This document shows, one piece after another, positions 1 to 10,537 of a stretch of 36,661 nt of DNA; within the stretch, counting starts at the first letter, position 1, and each line of letters opens with the position of its first letter. The DNA comes from an uncultured Bacteroidales bacterium. GTDB lineage: Bacteria; Bacteroidota; Bacteroidia; Bacteroidales; Paludibacteraceae. Both the position numbers and the translations under genes were made by a program. The notes beneath the pieces were generated by a model. The model was given only the letters and a program-made list of their open reading frames with translations. It searched no databases and was not told where the DNA came from. The stretch covers positions 1 to 36,661 of the forward strand of contig CALZRN010000005.1 in assembly GCA_945828585.1 (NCBI GenBank), in the 5' to 3' direction.

Positions 1-3000
1 GAGTATCCACCTCTGGATCCAATCCGCTATACTTAGTAGCACAGAAGAGATTCGATGCAGAGAAGAAGATTCGACAAGTAGAGATATGCGCCTTCTCGGT
101 CCATTTACGAGCCAACGTATAACCGATATTAAGCGACGCTAAACGAAGATAAGACGCATCTTCTACGTATTTGTCTGTCAACACGAGCGAGGTACAGTAC
201 GGATTGGCAACTTTAGCATTTGCATTTTGTTCATCAACATACGCTGCCATAGCTTTGTAAGCATCACCTGTTAAGTTGTTGCCGCTAAACTCAGCGGCGA
301 AACCGCGCATGAAGTTTCCATTAGCATCAAAAAGTGAATAACGTTGATCATAAGCATATGCTGCCAGCAAGTTGCGGTTACGCGTAGAACTACAAACAGA
401 AGAATAATCTAATGCCGCCATATTTACGACATCGTTACCAATAGAATATGTGAAGTTAGCAGCAAAATCAACTTTACCCCAGTTATCTCCACCGACAAAA
501 CAGTTAATATTAAAACCACCAGTTACAGTAGGCAGTGTATTTCCTATTTTCTGGAGGCTATACTCACCCTTTTCGTCTTTTACAATCTTCGGCATACCTG
601 GATAAGCTATTCCTAACGGAGTTTCAATAGCCTTTCCTTCTGCATCCTTCCATCCCCCCATAGCTCCTGTACTTTTGTTATACGAAGCAAAATCAGCTGC
701 AGTATACCATCCGTCTGTTTTGTAGCCATACACATCACCGACAGCAGAACCAGGAGTCAACATATACTCATACTCTTGCGTATAATACGTTGAGAAGCAA
801 CCGGTAGGAACCTTATACGTATCCATACCTCCAAGATCCACTACGGTATTGTGATTATATGACACATTCGCATCGACTGTTAATCCATAAGAAAGGTCTT
901 TGGCGCGTCTATCGAGAATTACGCCTTTAATGGAGAACTCAACGCCCTTGTTATCAGTAGAACCGATATTACGATATTGGTAATTGTATCCACCCGTAGC
1001 CAAACGATAGCGAAGAATCAGGTCGTTAGTATTATTCCAATATAAATCAATTGCACCGCTCAAACGCTCGTTAAAGAAACCATAGTCAATACCAAAATCA
1101 CGGGTAACCGTTGTCTCCCATTTCAAGTTTGGATTAGCAGCGATAAGGTAGTTGTTGGTTCCATTTTGACCATCCGTTAGTATTGTACCCATACCTTGCA
1201 TATATGGAGATTGAGATGCCAGATAATCAAAATGGAGATATCCGAGATCAACTTGATTATTACCAACTGTTCCATACGATAGGCGGAATTTCAAGTTAGA
1301 AAGCCAACTTTGTGCCGGAGCCATAAACTCTTCGTCCACCATACGCCAAGCAACAGCCACGGAGGGGAAGAAGCCCCATTGATTGCCCTTTGTAAATCTA
1401 GAAGAACCATCTGCACGGAAAGTAGCGGTAATGTAGTAACGTCCCTTATAATTATAGTTTGCGCGTGCAAAGAACGAAAGCATATTGTCTGTAGGATCTA
1501 CATAATTCTTGATAGTAGATTTTTGAGCCTGACCAAGTAAACTGAACACCTGCGCCCCAGAGAGCGTTGGATCAAATCCATACCCATATATGGTTCGCAA
1601 TTCTCCTTTGTTAATAGTTTGCTCCTCACCTAACAAAAGTGAAAAATCGTGAGCATTACCGACAAACTTTTGCGCGTATTCAAAGGTGTTAGTTTCCTTC
1701 AAACGAGACGTAACATCGTTTGTCGAAACAGAATGACCGAAGCCCTGACCAACCTGAGCATTACCTTCACCTTGACGTGCATAAAATGTTGTTTTACCAT
1801 AGTAGCGATCTTGAGCTACTGTACGGTTTTCATAACCCAACTCTGCTTTTAAGGTAAAGTACTTCAAGAATTTGTAACTAACATATCCATTCAAAGTAAG
1901 TTTATTATCTACCTTTTTCTTATAACTATCATCAATCGCAATAATCGGATTCCAAAGGTTACCGAGATCAGTATCATCTTCCATATCCTTTATGTAAGCC
2001 TCTATACCTGGAAGAGGAATGAAACTTACTGCATTACGCAAACGGCTCTCACTGGTTGAACCCGCATCTTGGGCGCTGTTTGTTCCTGCGCCCAACACAT
2101 TGGTATTTGTATAACGCGCTGTGGCGGCGATCGTCAAGTTCTTAATCGGTTTGAATTTCGTTTTTAAGGAAATATTGTTTCGGGAGTAGTTAGAACCGTA
2201 CATGATAGAATGATCATCAATACGGTTGTATGTAAAGTTAAAATTAGCGGACTTCATACCGCCAGAAATATTAAAGGTGTGATTGGAATTCAAGTGATTA
2301 CCTCCAAATGTTGCATCTTGCCAATCAATATCACCATTTTCATCTTTAAAAGCATGATATATATCCAACTGATTTTGGCTCATATTGGGAAAAGCAGCAG
2401 AAAGAGCAGACTCGTCAGTACGGAATTTCCTCCATTGTTCAATTACGCTACTAAATGAGCCATGAGTCTTCTCCGTTTTATTATATCCAACGCGATCAAA
2501 ATACTTGTAGAAGTTATCTAATAACTTACTATCTTGTCCTTTTCCATCAAAATATGCATATTCATACTGCATACGGAGAAAATCTTCTCCATCCATCATA
2601 TTATATTTTTTTGCAATATGACGCCAACCCATATATCCAGTATAGTCAGCATGAATAGTCATTTTCTCGCCATCTGCCGATTGTGTATCTTTGGTAGTAA
2701 TGATAATAACGCCGTTCGCACCTTGAGCACCATAGATGGCGGTAGCCGCAGCGTCTTTCAAGACGTCCATCGAGGCGATGTCACTCGGCGCGATATCCGA
2801 GATACTCGACACAGGAAAACCATCCACGATATACAACGGCTCATTACTTTGCGTCAATGACGTACCACCGCGGACACGGATCTTCACGTCAGCATCCGGG
2901 CTGCCTTCCGTCGTTGTAACCGTCACACCGGACAACTTACCTTGCAGCGCTTCCGCAGCAGAAGTAACAGGAATATCCTTCAACTGCTCTGCACCTACAG

Positions 3001-3373
3001 AAGCCACGGATGTCACAACGTCACGTTTCTTCGTCGTACCATAACCGGTTACAACCACTTCCTCAAGTACCTCACTGTTTTCGGAGAGTACTACGTTCAT
3101 CGTGTTGCCGGTGATGTTCAGCTCCTGGGTCTTCATACCGATGTACGAGAAAACCAACACCTTCGCATCGTCGGGGACATCCAGACTGTAGTTACCGTCG
3201 AAATCTGTCACTGTACCAATAGTGGTACCTTTCACGACCACGGAAGCCGAGATAATCGTCTCGCCCGTCTGATCCTTTACCGTTCCGCTAATCACACGTG
3301 CTTGAGCAGCCATACCTACGAAAAGTAAGGCCGAAAGCATCATGGTACGGAACACTGAGAAATTCAATTTCAT
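1..3373 (-). CDS. SusC/RagA family TonB-linked outer membrane protein (3' end outside the window)
   Basis: Minus-strand ORF, open at the window edge and so absent from the ORF track. Starts MKLNFSVFRTMMLSALLFVGMAAQARVISGTVKDQTGETIISASVVVKGTTIGTVTDFDGNYSLDVP (signal peptide plus carboxypeptidase-D-like repeat), then VVVTGYGTTKKRDVVTSV, LQGKLSGVTVTTTEGSPDADVKIRVRG and a TonB plug. Confidence 0.95.
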   Translation of the reverse strand, partial: MKLNFSVFRTMMLSALLFVGMAAQARVISGTVKDQTGETIISASVVVKGTTIGTVTDFDGNYSLDVPDDAKVLVFSYIGMKTQELNITGNTMNVVLSENSEVLEEVVVTGYGTTKKRDVVTSVASVGAEQLKDIPVTSAAEALQGKLSGVTVTTTEGSPDADVKIRVRGGTSLTQSNEPLYIVDGFPVSSISDIAPSDIASMDVLKDAAATAIYGAQGANGVIIITTKDTQSADGEKMTIHADYTGYMGWRHIAKKYNMMDGEDFLRMQYEYAYFDGKGQDSKLLDNFYKYFDRVGYNKTEKTHGSFSSVIEQWRKFRTDESALSAAFPNMSQNQLDIYHAFKDENGDIDWQDATFGGNHLNSNHTFNISGGMKSANFNFTYNRIDDHSIMYGSNYSRNNISLKTKFKPIKNLTIAATARYTNTNVLGAGTNSAQDAGSTSESRLRNAVSFIPLPGIEAYIKDMEDDTDLGNLWNPIIAIDDSYKKKVDNKLTLNGYVSYKFLKYFTLKAELGYENRTVAQDRYYGKTTFYARQGEGNAQVGQGFGHSVSTNDVTSRLKETNTFEYAQKFVGNAHDFSLLLGEEQTINKGELRTIYGYGFDPTLSGAQVFSLLGQAQKSTIKNYVDPTDNMLSFFARANYNYKGRYYITATFRADGSSRFTKGNQWGFFPSVAVAWRMVDEEFMAPAQSWLSNLKFRLSYGTVGNNQVDLGYLHFDYLASQSPYMQGMGTILTDGQNGTNNYLIAANPNLKWETTVTRDFGIDYGFFNERLSGAIDLYWNNTNDLILRYRLATGGYNYQYRNIGSTDNKGVEFSIKGVILDRRAKDLSYGLTVDANVSYNHNTVVDLGGMDTYKVPTGCFSTYYTQEYEYMLTPGSAVGDVYGYKTDGWYTAADFASYNKSTGAMGGWKDAEGKAIETPLGIAYPGMPKIVKDEKGEYSLQKIGNTLPTVTGGFNINCFVGGDNWGKVDFAANFTYSIGNDVVNMAALDYSSVCSSTRNRNLLAAYAYDQRYSLFDANGNFMRGFAAEFSGNNLTGDAYKAMAAYVDEQNANAKVANPYCTSLVLTDKYVEDASYLRLASLNIGYTLARKWTEKAHISTCRIFFSASNLFCATKYSGLDPEVDT

Positions 3374-3538
3374 ACAGAGAATTTTGTTTGTTTTTATGAT
3401 ATAGTTAATTTAAATGATATTACGTTTTACGTAAACAGGTGTCAAAAAACGGCGCAAAGGTACAAAAAAAGCGTCAATCTCATGTAGAAAAATTGACGTA
3501 AAAATTACACATATGTACTTTTTTGCTAAATTGACTTG

Positions 3539-5506
3539 TCAAAACGGCTCTGCATAGGTACAACCCTCGCGCCATCTGGAGCAGCCGTAACGCGTATTGC
3601 CGCGGATGATCAAGCCCTGTCGGCAAACGGGGCAAAGCATGCCTGCCTTGTTCGTCTTGACATCTTTGACGACTCCGGAAGTCATCTCCTTGAGTTCCGT
3701 CAAGAAATCTTGCGCTTGATATTCGCCTCGCTCTATCTCACGCAGTTTTTTCTCCCATAGACCCGTCAACTCTGCGGACTTAAGCAAGGGAGAGATAATC
3801 GTGTGAATGAGATCGATACCCACTTGAGTAGCACGGAGCGACTTACCTTGCTTTTGGATATACTTGCGTTGATAGAGTTTCTCGATGATGGCTGCGCGGG
3901 TAGATGGACGACCTATACCATTCTCCTTCATCGCCTCACGTAGTTCGTCATTCTCGACCGTTTTGCCGGCCGTCTCCATCGCGCGCAGAAGAGTCGCCTC
4001 CGTGTAATACTTAGGCGGAGTTGTCGTCTTCTCTTTCAAGAACGGCTCATGAGGCCCACTCTCGCCTTTCACAAACGCCGGCAACGACTTGCTTTCCTCC
4101 TGATTGTCGGAGTTCTCGGCTTCATCGGAGGTATCCTTTGTACTTTGTACTTCGTCACTTTGTCCCTTCTCAAACACGGTTCTCCATCCGGGTTTGAGAA
4201 CCTCCCGCCCGGTTACTTTGAAATCAATCTCACCGGCTTTTGCCAGAACAGTCGTGTTGCTAACCTCGCATTCGGGATAGAAAGCCGCAATGAAATGCAA
4301 TGCCACCAGATCATACACCTTCTTCTCATCCGCCGTCATGGCGTCCGGCCGCTGCCCCGTAGGAATGATAGCATGGTGGTCGGTAACTTTCTTGTTATCA
4401 AACACTTTCTTCGATTTGGGTAATGAGCCGGCACTTTTCTTGCCATCGGCTTTGAGCCCCAATAACGGCGCTACCTGCGGGAAATAGTCTTTGATGCCCG
4501 CCAACGTACCCGGTACTTTGGGGTAGATATCATCACTCAGATAAGTCGTATCCACACGGGGATAAGTGGTCAGACGTTTCTCGTAAAGAGACTGAATGAG
4601 CTGAAGCGTCTGCTCTGCGGAAAAGGAATATTTCTTATTACAATCCACCTGCAGCGAAGTTAGATCATACAGTTTCGGGGCAAACTCCGTACCTTTCTTC
4701 TTCTCCACAGAGGTAATCAGGAACGGCTGGTCTTTGATAGCGTCCACAAGTGCCTGTCCCTGCTCCTCGGAAGTGATGGCATATTCGTCCTCTTCCGTCG
4801 GTAATTGGGCACTAAAAAGTGTGTCGCGGTAGTTGGTTTTCAACTCCCAATAGGTGCGCGGCACGAAGTGATCGATCTCCGCCTGCCGTTTTACCACCAG
4901 CGCTAACGTCGGCGTCTGTACACGTCCCACGGAGAGCACCTGCCGGTCTTTTCCACTCCCGCGCGCGTACCTTATAGTATAGGCGCGCGTGGCGTTCATG
5001 CCTAACAACCAATCGCCTATCGCCCGCATCATGCCCGCCTCATATAAGTGCTGGTATTCGGATTGATCTTTCAGTTGGCGGAATCCCTCACGGATAGCCT
5101 CTTCGGTCAGCGAGTTCACCCACAGACGCTTTACCGGACACTTGCATCCGGCCTGCTGATAGACCCATCGTTGGATGAGCTCTCCTTCCTGACCGGCATC
5201 ACCACAGTTAATGACCTCATCGGCACCCGCAATCAGCGACTTGATGACATTAAACTGCTTATGTACCCCTTCGTCACCGGAGACTTTGATAGAAAAACGC
5301 GGAGGAATCATCGGCAAGGAACTAAGGCTCCAAGCCTTCCATTGGTCTGTATATTCCTGCGGATCGAGCAATGCGCATAAGTGACCAAAGGTCCAGGTCA
5401 CCTGGTATCCATTGCCCTCAAAATAGCCGTCCTTGCGCTGCTTGGCACCCAGGACGTTCGCTATATATGCACCCACAGAGGGTTTCTCCGCTACACAGAC
5501 AATCAC
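3539..5506 (-). CDS. topB: DNA topoisomerase III (type IA), GTG start
   Basis: MIVCVAEKPSVGAYIANVLGA..., INCGDAGQEGELIQRWVY, SVGRVQTPTLALVV, LTTYPRVDTTYL, and a C-terminal Cys-rich segment CPVCRQGL...YGCSRWREGC. Confidence 0.95.
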   Translation of the reverse strand: MIVCVAEKPSVGAYIANVLGAKQRKDGYFEGNGYQVTWTFGHLCALLDPQEYTDQWKAWSLSSLPMIPPRFSIKVSGDEGVHKQFNVIKSLIAGADEVINCGDAGQEGELIQRWVYQQAGCKCPVKRLWVNSLTEEAIREGFRQLKDQSEYQHLYEAGMMRAIGDWLLGMNATRAYTIRYARGSGKDRQVLSVGRVQTPTLALVVKRQAEIDHFVPRTYWELKTNYRDTLFSAQLPTEEDEYAITSEEQGQALVDAIKDQPFLITSVEKKKGTEFAPKLYDLTSLQVDCNKKYSFSAEQTLQLIQSLYEKRLTTYPRVDTTYLSDDIYPKVPGTLAGIKDYFPQVAPLLGLKADGKKSAGSLPKSKKVFDNKKVTDHHAIIPTGQRPDAMTADEKKVYDLVALHFIAAFYPECEVSNTTVLAKAGEIDFKVTGREVLKPGWRTVFEKGQSDEVQSTKDTSDEAENSDNQEESKSLPAFVKGESGPHEPFLKEKTTTPPKYYTEATLLRAMETAGKTVENDELREAMKENGIGRPSTRAAIIEKLYQRKYIQKQGKSLRATQVGIDLIHTIISPLLKSAELTGLWEKKLREIERGEYQAQDFLTELKEMTSGVVKDVKTNKAGMLCPVCRQGLIIRGNTRYGCSRWREGCTYAEPF

Positions 5507-5533
5507 GTGATTTACAATTTAGTCATTTACCAT

Positions 5534-7819
5534 TTACGATTTCTGCACTCCGTAACCATACCCGTAACCGGCACGAAGACCCTTCACGCCGTTGAGCACG
5601 CAGGTGACATTATGCATCCTATTCTGGGCGATGACATTATTGATATACTCGATCATCTCCGACGGCGTGTATTTATAACGGCATACAAAGATGGTTATAT
5701 CTGCGATGCGATCCAAGAGATAGGTATCGCTCACCAAAGCCACCGGCGCCGTATCCACGAGAATATAGTCGTACCGCTTACGCAACTCCGCGAAGAGCCC
5801 ATCGACACGCTCGGTCTGCAGTAACTCTGCCGGGTTGGGAGGTATCGTTCCGCAAGGGATGATATCTAAATTCGGATGCTCGCCGCTCGGTACAACGATA
5901 TCGTCTATCGCAACATCCGGATCCGCCAGATAATCCGTCAGATGACCTTTATTGCTCAGCCCGAAATAAGCAGCTAACATCGGTTTGCGGATATCCAATC
6001 CTACCAACGCCACTTTCTTTCCCAAGATAGCCAACGACAAGGCTGTATTACTTGCCACATACGATTTTCCATCTCCGTTGATACATGAGGTCACCAAAAT
6101 GACCGGAGATTTCACATCGGCAGGAATCACATAGCGTAAGTTCGTTCGGATCAGGCGGAACAACTCAGCCGAAACCGTTGACTCGCCTTCATGGATTGCA
6201 ATATGCGCATTCCTGGAGTTTTGTACCAACTGCCCCAACAGAGGTGCATGAATTCGCTTCTCAAACTCCTTCGGATCGTCGATCTTGTCATTGATAAGGA
6301 CGTAAAGATATAGGATTCCTGCGGGTATCAACAACCCCAAAAAGATACATATCAGCATCAGTTTGATAAGCTTCGGAGACTGACTCTTAACATCGCGTTG
6401 CGGGACATCCAGCACTTTCGCCGGCATCGTCGTCGCAGCCAACATCAGGGCATTCTCTTCACGTTTCTCATACAGAAAGACATACAAACGCTCTCGTAAT
6501 TGTTGCTGGCGTACAACGCGTACATACTCACGCTGCTGCTCCGGGGCATCTTTGATTTTACGGGTGTATTTCGAGTCCTGCGACAGAAGATTGCGCTGGC
6601 GGATCTTCAAGCTCTCGCGCACCGACCCTATCGTAGCGATGATGTTTTGACGCATGATAGCGAGTTGCGCATTCATCTGCTCAATAACGGGGTTGTCATC
6701 CGTGGCGGTACGAAGAATACGCATGCGTTGCAGCAGCAAAGCGTTGTATTCCGACAGGCCGCTCGACAGCGATGCATCCGTCACACCGATATTCGAAGGA
6801 ATGAGGCTATTACGTTTGGTTTCGTCCCGCAAGAATTCATCGATATACTCCACCAGACTCAGCTGAGTCTCTATCTCCGCCATTGCGCGTTGCTCCGCAC
6901 TGCTGGCCGAGAGAAATAGTTGCGCTTGGGCCTGGATATCAGCGATGTTATTGCTCTCTTTATAGTCCGAAACAGCATTCTCGGCGTCGGCCAGCTCCTT
7001 TGTGATGATAGCCAACCGCTCCTCGATAAAATTCGCCGTGTTCGTCGCAATCATATTTTTGTCCACCACGGCATTCAGGTTATATTGCTCGATCAGCTGA
7101 TTCAGCAAGGCCTTATCGCGTTCGGGCATGGGGGACTTTATCGACATCTTGATGATGTTCGATTCCTTCTTGTATTGCGAAATAGATAGCATCTCGCCAT
7201 AACCGGCCACTACCAACTCGCGGCGACTGTGAAAAACACGATACGTCGTATCTTGACTCAACGCGCGGTTGGCATGGATCTGTATCGTTCCGATTCCCGT
7301 CTCTATTGGCGCATTCAAACTCTCCACACGGGTTGTCGAACGATGGAAGAAACCGTTTTTGGTTTTTATCTTATACCCTTTTGAGGTGGGTTTTACGATA
7401 ATGGAGAAGGGGGTTTTCTCTGCCCTTTCCGTCAAAGATATATAGTCCACAGAAAAAGCCGGATTCCGAAACTCGCCTTCCCATCTCAGCGAACCTTTTT
7501 TCGCATGTGCATCCCAGAGATCAAGGGCATCAATAGCCTGATACAACAGGCCTCTCGAAGCCAACACCACCACCTCGTCTTCGGCTGCCTGATTGCCGGT
7601 CAAACCCAACATTGACAAAGATGCCATCTCTTCGCCAAAGCCGTCTTTTTGACGCAACATGATGGCGGCATCGGTCGTCCACTTAGGGCTCTTTCGCAAA
7701 TAATAGCAGACACCCAAGAGTACAAAACACGCTACTCCTATCGCAAACCACCACCAGTGCTCCAGCACAATGCGCATCACTTTGCGCAAATCTATCTCGT
7801 TATTTTGATTTGTTTCCAT
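5534..7819 (-). CDS. Exopolysaccharide tyrosine autokinase / chain-length determinant (Wzz domain plus BY-kinase)
   Basis: N-terminal Wzz-type TM region, coiled coil, second TM; C-terminal Walker A SCINGDGKS, A' ALVGLDIRKP, B YILVDTAP, and a Tyr cluster GYGYGYG near the C-terminus. Confidence 0.93.
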   Translation of the reverse strand: METNQNNEIDLRKVMRIVLEHWWWFAIGVACFVLLGVCYYLRKSPKWTTDAAIMLRQKDGFGEEMASLSMLGLTGNQAAEDEVVVLASRGLLYQAIDALDLWDAHAKKGSLRWEGEFRNPAFSVDYISLTERAEKTPFSIIVKPTSKGYKIKTKNGFFHRSTTRVESLNAPIETGIGTIQIHANRALSQDTTYRVFHSRRELVVAGYGEMLSISQYKKESNIIKMSIKSPMPERDKALLNQLIEQYNLNAVVDKNMIATNTANFIEERLAIITKELADAENAVSDYKESNNIADIQAQAQLFLSASSAEQRAMAEIETQLSLVEYIDEFLRDETKRNSLIPSNIGVTDASLSSGLSEYNALLLQRMRILRTATDDNPVIEQMNAQLAIMRQNIIATIGSVRESLKIRQRNLLSQDSKYTRKIKDAPEQQREYVRVVRQQQLRERLYVFLYEKREENALMLAATTMPAKVLDVPQRDVKSQSPKLIKLMLICIFLGLLIPAGILYLYVLINDKIDDPKEFEKRIHAPLLGQLVQNSRNAHIAIHEGESTVSAELFRLIRTNLRYVIPADVKSPVILVTSCINGDGKSYVASNTALSLAILGKKVALVGLDIRKPMLAAYFGLSNKGHLTDYLADPDVAIDDIVVPSGEHPNLDIIPCGTIPPNPAELLQTERVDGLFAELRKRYDYILVDTAPVALVSDTYLLDRIADITIFVCRYKYTPSEMIEYINNVIAQNRMHNVTCVLNGVKGLRAGYGYGYGVQKS

Positions 7820-7825
7820 ACACCC

Positions 7826-8620
7826 TTAATTTTTTACGACTGTCACAATTATCGTTGCAGCACTCAATGCCGTAGATACTACGCTCAGCCACAAACCGGA
7901 ATTCGTACTACTGATAGCGCGCACCTTGTTCGGCGAGACATAGACAACATCGTTTTGTTGAAGGAAATAATAGGGAGAGGTATAGATATCTGCGTTCCCT
8001 AAATTGAGTCGCGCCAACTCTAATTTTCCGTTTACCTCGCGGGTGATCAACACATTGTCTCTACGGCCATACGGAGTCAGATCACCGGCTGCTGCAAGAG
8101 CGTCAAAGATAGTCATCCGACCACTCGGCATGGATACTTGACTCGGACGGTTCACCTCGCCTAACACCGACACTTTTGCGCCAACAACCGAAACCCGCAC
8201 AGTGGGGTCAATCACCTGTTGGGACAAGACCTTGCGAATCGCCTCCTCTGCCTCGGGACGGCTCAGTCCGCCTACTTGTAACTTTCCCAACACCGGCATC
8301 TCGATATACCCCGCCGCATCCACAACATAGTATTGCAACATCGGAGTCGTCTGAACCTGATTAGACCCGGGAGCCGCATAAATAACCGTCGGAAGGTTAT
8401 AAGGAGCTACTGCCTCTTTATCAAGCGCTGATACAAAAACCGTCAGAGCATCACCCGGACGAATCACATGTTCCGTCCGAGGAGAGTATTTCGCATTGAT
8501 GGAATCAACCTTAGACGCATCCGCATCATGCAGGTAAGTTAATTGTTTCTGCGTTACACAACTCACAGCCGATATAGCGGCTATAATCAACACACAGAAT
8601 TGTCGAGTAATTTTATACAT
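7826..8620 (-). CDS. Polysaccharide biosynthesis/export lipoprotein (Wza-like, SLBB)
   Basis: Likely start is the internal Met MYKITRQFCVLIIAAISAVSCVTQKQ (lipobox), not the tracked start at 8650; VIRPGDALTVFV, VLGEVNRPSQVSMPSGRMTIFDALAAAGDLTPYGRRDNVLITRE. Confidence 0.9.
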   Translation of the reverse strand: MYKITRQFCVLIIAAISAVSCVTQKQLTYLHDADASKVDSINAKYSPRTEHVIRPGDALTVFVSALDKEAVAPYNLPTVIYAAPGSNQVQTTPMLQYYVVDAAGYIEMPVLGKLQVGGLSRPEAEEAIRKVLSQQVIDPTVRVSVVGAKVSVLGEVNRPSQVSMPSGRMTIFDALAAAGDLTPYGRRDNVLITREVNGKLELARLNLGNADIYTSPYYFLQQNDVVYVSPNKVRAISSTNSGLWLSVVSTALSAATIIVTVVKN

Positions 8621-8647
8621 AGTTCTTCCAAAGTATTCAAAAGCGTG

Positions 8648-8679
8648 CAAAGGTACACATTTTTTTTGACATACACAAG
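8648..8679 (-). promoter_or_regulatory. Bacteroidetes-type promoter upstream of the Wza-like gene
   Basis: Minus strand: CTTG-N20-TACCTTTG. Confidence 0.6.
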
Positions 8680-8704
8680 AATATACACTTTTTTTATCAA
8701 ATTA

Positions 8705-8736
8705 TTTGCATATATGCAAAAAATATTGTAATTTTG
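8705..8736 (+). promoter_or_regulatory. Bacteroidetes-type promoter upstream of the sigma-54 activator
   Basis: TTTG(8705-8708)-N20-TAATTTTG(8729-8736). Confidence 0.75.
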
Positions 8737-8759
8737 CATGACATTTTGTCAGGTTTACT

Positions 8760-9935
8760 ATGACGCAACAAGAATTATTAGCTATCAAACAGCGTTTCGG
8801 CATCATCGGTCAAAGTCCGTTGCTGAACCGCGATATAGAGATTGCCGTGCAGGTCGCACGCACGGATCTGAGTGTGCTCATCACTGGAGAGTCCGGTGTG
8901 GGAAAGGAGCATTTTCCGAAAATCATCCATGCTTTCTCTTCTCGCAAACACGGTGCCTATTTTGCCGTGAACTGCGGCGCCATCCCCGAGGGCACCATCG
9001 ATAGTGAGCTGTTCGGACACGAGAAAGGCGCTTTTACCGATGCCAAGAACGAGCACAAAGGGTATTTCGAAATAGCCGATGGAGGTACTTTATTCTTGGA
9101 CGAAGTGGGAGAACTTCCTCTTCAGACGCAGGTTCGTCTGCTACGTGTCTTGGAGACCGGCGAGTTCCTGCGCATGGGCTCCAGCCAAGTCCGCAAGACC
9201 AATGTCCGCGTCGTGGCAGCCACCAATCTGAACATGCGCCAGGCTATAGACGATGGCCGCTTCCGGGAGGATTTGTTCTACCGCCTCAACACCGTAGAAA
9301 TACGCGTACCCGCGCTGCGCGAGAGAAAAGAAGATATACCTCTGCTCTTCCGTAAGTTCGCCGTGGATTTCTGCAACCGATACCAGATGCCCCCTCTCTC
9401 ACTCAACGAAGAGGCTACGCGCTTGCTCCAAAACTCCTATTGGCGTGGTAACATCCGTCAGCTCAAGAACTTAGCCGAACAGATTGCCGTCATCGAGATG
9501 GATCACCAGATCAATGCCGACACGCTCCGCCAATACCTGCCCAAAGAGGAAAACCAACAGAGTATCGTCCTGCGAAAGACGCCGACTGAGTCCACCGGGA
9601 AAGACTACTCACACGAGATTGGCATCCTTTATAATATGGTCATGCAGAATAAGAAAGAGATAGAGGAACTCAAAGAATTACTTCATCCTTCTCCGGCAAA
9701 AGAGCATGAGATCTCGCCCGCAGCGACCATCACCATCTCTCCGTCGCCCGACACAACGCCACGAAAAACCATCGAGGCAGAAGATATCGAAGATAGCTTG
9801 CGCGTGGATGAAGGAGAGAAAGAACTGATCCGACGAGCCTTGGATCTAACGAATGGCAACCGTAAAGAAGCCGCCGCAAGACTCGGTTTCTCTGAACGAA
9901 CACTATATCGCAAAATCAAAGAGTATGGACTATAA
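8760..9935 (+). CDS. Sigma-54-dependent Fis-family transcriptional regulator lacking a receiver domain
   Basis: Walker A GESGVGKE, GAFTDA loop, GGTLFLDEVGELPLQTQVRLLRVLE, FREDLFYRLN; C-terminal Fis HTH NRKEAAARLGFSERTLYRKIKEYGL. Confidence 0.95.
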   Translation: MTQQELLAIKQRFGIIGQSPLLNRDIEIAVQVARTDLSVLITGESGVGKEHFPKIIHAFSSRKHGAYFAVNCGAIPEGTIDSELFGHEKGAFTDAKNEHKGYFEIADGGTLFLDEVGELPLQTQVRLLRVLETGEFLRMGSSQVRKTNVRVVAATNLNMRQAIDDGRFREDLFYRLNTVEIRVPALRERKEDIPLLFRKFAVDFCNRYQMPPLSLNEEATRLLQNSYWRGNIRQLKNLAEQIAVIEMDHQINADTLRQYLPKEENQQSIVLRKTPTESTGKDYSHEIGILYNMVMQNKKEIEELKELLHPSPAKEHEISPAATITISPSPDTTPRKTIEAEDIEDSLRVDEGEKELIRRALDLTNGNRKEAAARLGFSERTLYRKIKEYGL

Positions 9936-10509
9936 TAGAGCAAATCAGACTGGCGAGACACTATCGAGACAGAATCGGATCGGTACTAAAAGGGTACTAA
10001 ACAAGAGTAAAGTGCTATCATTCTGCGGTACACTTTTACTCCTGCTGGCCTCTTGTTCTATCTCCTATAAGTTCAACGGAGCGAACATCAACTACCAGAC
10101 TACCCACTCCATCTCCATTGCCGACTTTCCGAATAACGCGCCATTGGTGAACCCTACCCTCAGTAACAATCTGTCGGAGGGCATCCGAGACTTATACCAA
10201 CGTCAGACACGTCTGCAGATTCTACGAAAAGGCGGTGATCTGGAGTTAGAGGGCGAAATAGTAGGATACGACATCTCCCAAGGAGCCATCGGTGCTGACA
10301 GCTATGCTTCGGAAAGTAAACTGACCATCCGCGTCAACGTACATTTCACCAACAACATCAACCCCGAAGACTCGTTCGACAAGACGTACTCTGCATCGCA
10401 GACCTTCGACGCCAGCCGACTCTTGACAGACGTGCAAGACGAGTTATGCGCAATCATCATTCAGGAGATCGCGGAGAACATCTACAACGATACAGTAGCT
10501 AAATGGTAA
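9925..10509 (+). CDS. LptE-like (LPS assembly) lipoprotein
   Basis: Likely start MDYNRANQ at 9925, overlapping the regulator by 11 bp; LLLLASCSISYKFNGANINYQTTHSISIADFPN...QTRLQILRKGGDLELEGEIVGYD resembles Bacteroidetes LptE. Confidence 0.85.
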   Translation: MDYNRANQTGETLSRQNRIGTKRVLNKSKVLSFCGTLLLLLASCSISYKFNGANINYQTTHSISIADFPNNAPLVNPTLSNNLSEGIRDLYQRQTRLQILRKGGDLELEGEIVGYDISQGAIGADSYASESKLTIRVNVHFTNNINPEDSFDKTYSASQTFDASRLLTDVQDELCAIIIQEIAENIYNDTVAKW

Positions 10510-10514
10510 TAAAT

Positions 10515-10537
10515 CAGCCCCGAAAGAGGCTGTTTTT
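10515..10537 (+). terminator. Intrinsic terminator-like hairpin between convergent genes
   Basis: CAGCC-ccgaaaga-GGCTG followed by TTTTT; the T tract overlaps the stop codon of the convergent OmpA gene. Confidence 0.65.

Noticed and set aside
3455-3462. Promoter for the SusC gene (TACCTTTG on the minus strand)
   Set aside because: A good -7 box is present but no convincing TTTG -33 at 19-21 bp spacing, so not called as a full promoter.
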